64,000 nt of DNA from Nematostella vectensis. Taxonomy: Eukaryota > Cnidaria > Anthozoa > Actiniaria > Edwardsiidae. This document shows, piece after piece, positions 61,263-64,000 of the stretch (position 1 is its first letter; each line of letters opens with the position of its first letter). The translations under genes were made by a program, and so were the position numbers. The DNA lies in NCBI RefSeq assembly GCF_932526225.1, contig NC_064042.1, forward strand, positions 6,565,540-6,629,539, in the 5' to 3' direction. The notes under the pieces were generated by a model. The model was not told the origin of the DNA. It made no database searches and was given only the letters and a program-made list of their open reading frames with translations.

Positions 61263-63185
61263 AGTTCCACCAGACAGCCGAAGGTAAAACAATAATCAAA
61301 TTTCCTATCTTTCTCTCATCTTTCCCGTCTTTCGACCATCTCCTCTGACGTATGAGTCCGCAATACTGAATCACGTTTGGTCAGCTGAGTTTCCCGCCCT
61401 GACCCAGACTTCGCGCGGTTTGCTTAAACACCAAACCGAACCGCGCTCCTGTGCCAGGCGTTTGTCACCTTCAGTTGTCATTCACCCTCTGAACTGACAA
61501 CAGCTCCCGGTAGCGCTTTGAATAACAATGCGAATAGAGAAGAAGATTTTTACTATATCCTGCTCGGATTATTTCAAATTACAACAATTGATAGCATAAA
61601 CTCTACTAGAAATATTCAAAAGTGTTTCACATACTGCAGAATGACGATAAACACCGGTATATGTTGAATTACAATTACACGCGCTGTTACGCGATCTCAG
61701 TCTCGCAATCTCACACTTAGCAGCTAAAATATCTACATTTTAGCCTATAAGCTCCCCCTGCAGAATTCCTCCTTTGAAAGTAAACCTGTAATATAACAAA
61801 GCTTTGGTAAAAATGGTGTTCTAACCACTTAATAAAAGAATGAGTGAATCATACGGTACAAGCCGTGATTGATAAATATACTACCGTTGCGCAAGTCACG
61901 TTGCAGATTCTAAGTAAACAGACGATTTAAAAGCGAAATAATTTTAAAATCTTCAGCAAAATTGCTTTACTGTAGGACTTAATTTCTAGATTTCATATGT
62001 GATGTATAAGTCTACTTTAAGTTTCTAAATATGTTTTATTTTTGCCTCTGAATTGTACGATATATAAGCAAATCGAAGAAATTTATTTTCCCGCTTTGAG
62101 TTCCGTTACCACCGGCCATCTTTACTTCGGATTTGAAGGTGTTTAACACATTGACCCCTCAACCGGCCTGTACCGGCTTTGGGAAGTACCCACAACCCAA
62201 AAAATTCATAAATGCAAAATAAACACAACAAGATAAGGGTACTCATGTATCTGTACTCTGTGAAAGAGAGTTAGTTACTTTTTGTAAAACTGTAATCTGT
62301 ATATAACAAGATCTGTTAAGTTAAAAAAATATTCACTGTTCAGTACGTGTCTGTTTTTTCTCTCTGTAGAAATAATCATTAATATCGTTGTATCGCGGTT
62401 AAAATAACGCTCGGGAGAAGAGATTAGTATCGTAAAATCGAGAATATCGTGTATCCAATAGCGTAAAATCGAGGTTATTTCTTATACATTTCACTGTATT
62501 TCCGCCGGGAGAGAGGTGCGGCATCGTAAAATCGAGGTTAGTCGTAAAATCCAGGTTCCTCTGTACTGTATCATTTGGAGTGAAATATTCATTATCTAAC
62601 TACCACTTTTGGACGGAATTTAGAGGTACTGTAATTTCCATTCATCGAATTCGTAGGTTTTGACTAAGCCACGTGCTGTATGAAAGTCAATGTGACCAAT
62701 GTATACCTGCTCCAACTATCCTAAAGCCCGTGGACGCAAACTACTGCCATATGTAATTAGCGCCGATGCGAGCACATCTAAAAAATCGCGAGAAAACCGA
62801 AAGAAGTGTTAACGGGTAACACGCTACTGATTTGAATTTGTTTTGCAGATATTTTTTGCCTAGTTTGGGAGCTTGCAGCTAGTTTGGCGCCGTCCGGCCC
62901 TAAGCTACTTAGCACATTGACAAAGACCGAGAATGCTAGGGCTGCCACACACACAAAAGGGTAGGGAAAAGAAAACCAGCAGCAAATTCGGCGTTGTAAG
63001 TGTGTGTGTGTGGGGGGGATCAATATTCAAGAATCAAGATACTTCAATCGGGTCATGTAGAAGCTATCAGAAGATTTCACCACATTGGATTGATGCAACA
63101 CAGACGAAGAACGAGAATACAATAGAACAATGAGGTATTTCCTTTTGTTTTGGCCTTCTATTTCCATCTCTCTCCCGTACACGCA
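61263..63185. other. Intergenic, upstream of the carbonic-anhydrase gene
   Basis: Should contain its promoter. At 62385-62575 a short motif (cgtaaaatcgaggtt and variants) recurs five times, ending in ttcctctgtactgta, suggesting a decayed repeat. No gene seen. Confidence 0.5.
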
Positions 63186-63192
63186 ATGCGTA

Positions 63193-63680
63193 CTACCAGG
63201 GGCTCATAAGTAGGGGCAATCAACTTCCCCACATTCTGGTACTATATAGGTGTCACGGCGTTTCCTAGGATCAGGCTATTTTTAGACGCTCGGGTGAGCC
63301 AATCAGATTCGACCTTAGTGCTGACGTTCTGGCTGAGCTCTACTGCACGCGCAGTCTCAGGCAAAAAGCTATGTTCTCTCTTCGGTACTTTGACTTTTGT
63401 TGCTCTCTTCTTTGGTATTAATCCAACCCTACCTACGACTTTGAATTCTGGCTTGCAATTATTTTGGTAAACAAACAAAACCGACGGATGATGGATAAAA
63501 AAATACTCTTCCTAACTGCAATTTGCGCGTGCAGCCTCACGTCACTCGCGCGCGCGCACCAACGTCAACGTAGCTGCTGGTTGGCCCGTTCGAGCGCGCG
63601 CGTCTAAAAATAGCCTGATCTTGAGAAACGCCGTGACAATAATATATTACAGATGATTGCCCCTACTTATGAGCCCCTAG
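63193..63680. mobile_element. hAT-like MITE, about 490 bp
   Basis: Inverted ends: caggggctcataagtagggg on the left and its near complement (cccctacttatgagccccta) on the right. A second matching inner block (ctatttttagacgc / gcgtctaaaaatag; cacggcgttt / aaacgccgtg) follows. The 7-bp gtactac directly abuts both ends, consistent with the 8-bp target duplications of hAT elements minus one base. Confidence 0.75.
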
Positions 63681-64000
63681 TACTACTTATCCCGGCAATA
63701 GTTGAAACATCGTCGCCGATTTCTAGCTGTGACGCTTCTGCACCGCCCCTTGACACCCCACTCAGCTCAGGACGAGAGGGAGTGGGTCGAGTGTCTCCAT
63801 GTGATAGTGGCGCCACCTGGCCTCGTCGACATGACCCAAAAAGAACGTGTCTGAACTCAGGCATCCTCCAGGCATACACCAGGATGTTAACACACGAGTT
63901 TGAGTACTGCAACTGCAGTAGCGCGAAGAACACATCGTTATCATAGTACGGATACTCTAAGTAACTCCACATGGTCAAGTAACAATTATAAGGCATCCAC
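63667..64000 (-). CDS. Class A (rhodopsin-like) GPCR, C-terminal part, 5' end outside window
   Basis: The frame runs off the right edge. It begins in TM6 with the WMP of a CWxP motif, passes an extracellular loop (YLEYPYYDND) and TM7 with NSCVNILVYAWR, an NPxxY variant in which Pro is Ile, then helix 8 (MPEFRHVLFG) and a 60-residue tail. The stop TAA lies in the terminal repeat of the adjacent MITE. Ligand cannot be inferred from this fragment. Confidence 0.82.
   Translation of the reverse strand, partial: WMPYNCYLTMWSYLEYPYYDNDVFFALLQLQYSNSCVNILVYAWRMPEFRHVLFGSCRRGQVAPLSHGDTRPTPSRPELSGVSRGGAEASQLEIGDDVSTIAGISSTRGS

Noticed and set aside
63242-63478. 78-codon minus frame near the GPCR
   Set aside because: Lies wholly inside the MITE; no similarity to receptor sequence.

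Overview
This is eukaryotic DNA: AT-rich, with long introns, consensus GT-AG splice sites, almost uniformly phase-1 introns, extracellular domains (MANSC, CUB, F5/8C, LamG, EMI, EGF, WSC-like), microsatellites and many short inverted-repeat elements. The domain mix suggests an invertebrate, most likely an anthozoan cnidarian of sea-anemone type. That assignment is inference; I could not search a database.

Layout. (1) 390-21942, minus: twenty exons of one giant mosaic secreted or membrane protein, about 3,328 codons in the window and running off the left edge. In order it has a signal segment, a degenerate MANSC, a 1,209-codon Ser-rich exon with Lys-Arg-bounded repeats, F5/8C (discoidin), LamG, CUB, three MANSC, two WSC-like domains, MANSC, MANSC, an Asn/Thr-rich segment with MANSC, a linker, a degenerate MANSC and half of a further MANSC. 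(2) 25956-33399, plus: a nine-exon, 325-residue secreted EMI-EGF-(cbEGF)4 protein. (3) 34291-39220, minus: a five-exon, 279-residue secreted protein made of two tandem two-exon modules related to the WSC-like domains of gene 1. (4) 45573-50132, plus: a five-exon AMMECR1 orthologue. (5) 54493-61262, minus: a transmembrane alpha-carbonic anhydrase whose whole catalytic domain lies in one exon, followed by an unrecognised Cys-containing ectodomain, one TM helix and a short tail. (6) 63667-64000, minus: the C-terminal end of a class A GPCR whose stop codon lies inside a transposon terminal repeat.

Between and inside the genes are a Penelope-like retroelement relic with a 12-bp target duplication and a hammerhead-ribozyme motif, a 3' LINE fragment, a 2.7-kb CACTA-like element whose ends are packed with GGAGTAA/TTACTCC palindromes, a TTAA-flanked MITE, several foldback elements of 140 bp to 1 kb, and many mini- and microsatellites.

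The most unusual pattern is in the introns. In three introns of two genes, tandem arrays or decayed series are built from copies of the adjacent exon-intron boundary, that is, duplicated splice acceptors or donors with their first or last codons. A second notable result is correlated cysteine loss across the MANSC domains, which predicts two of the disulfide bonds of this fold.
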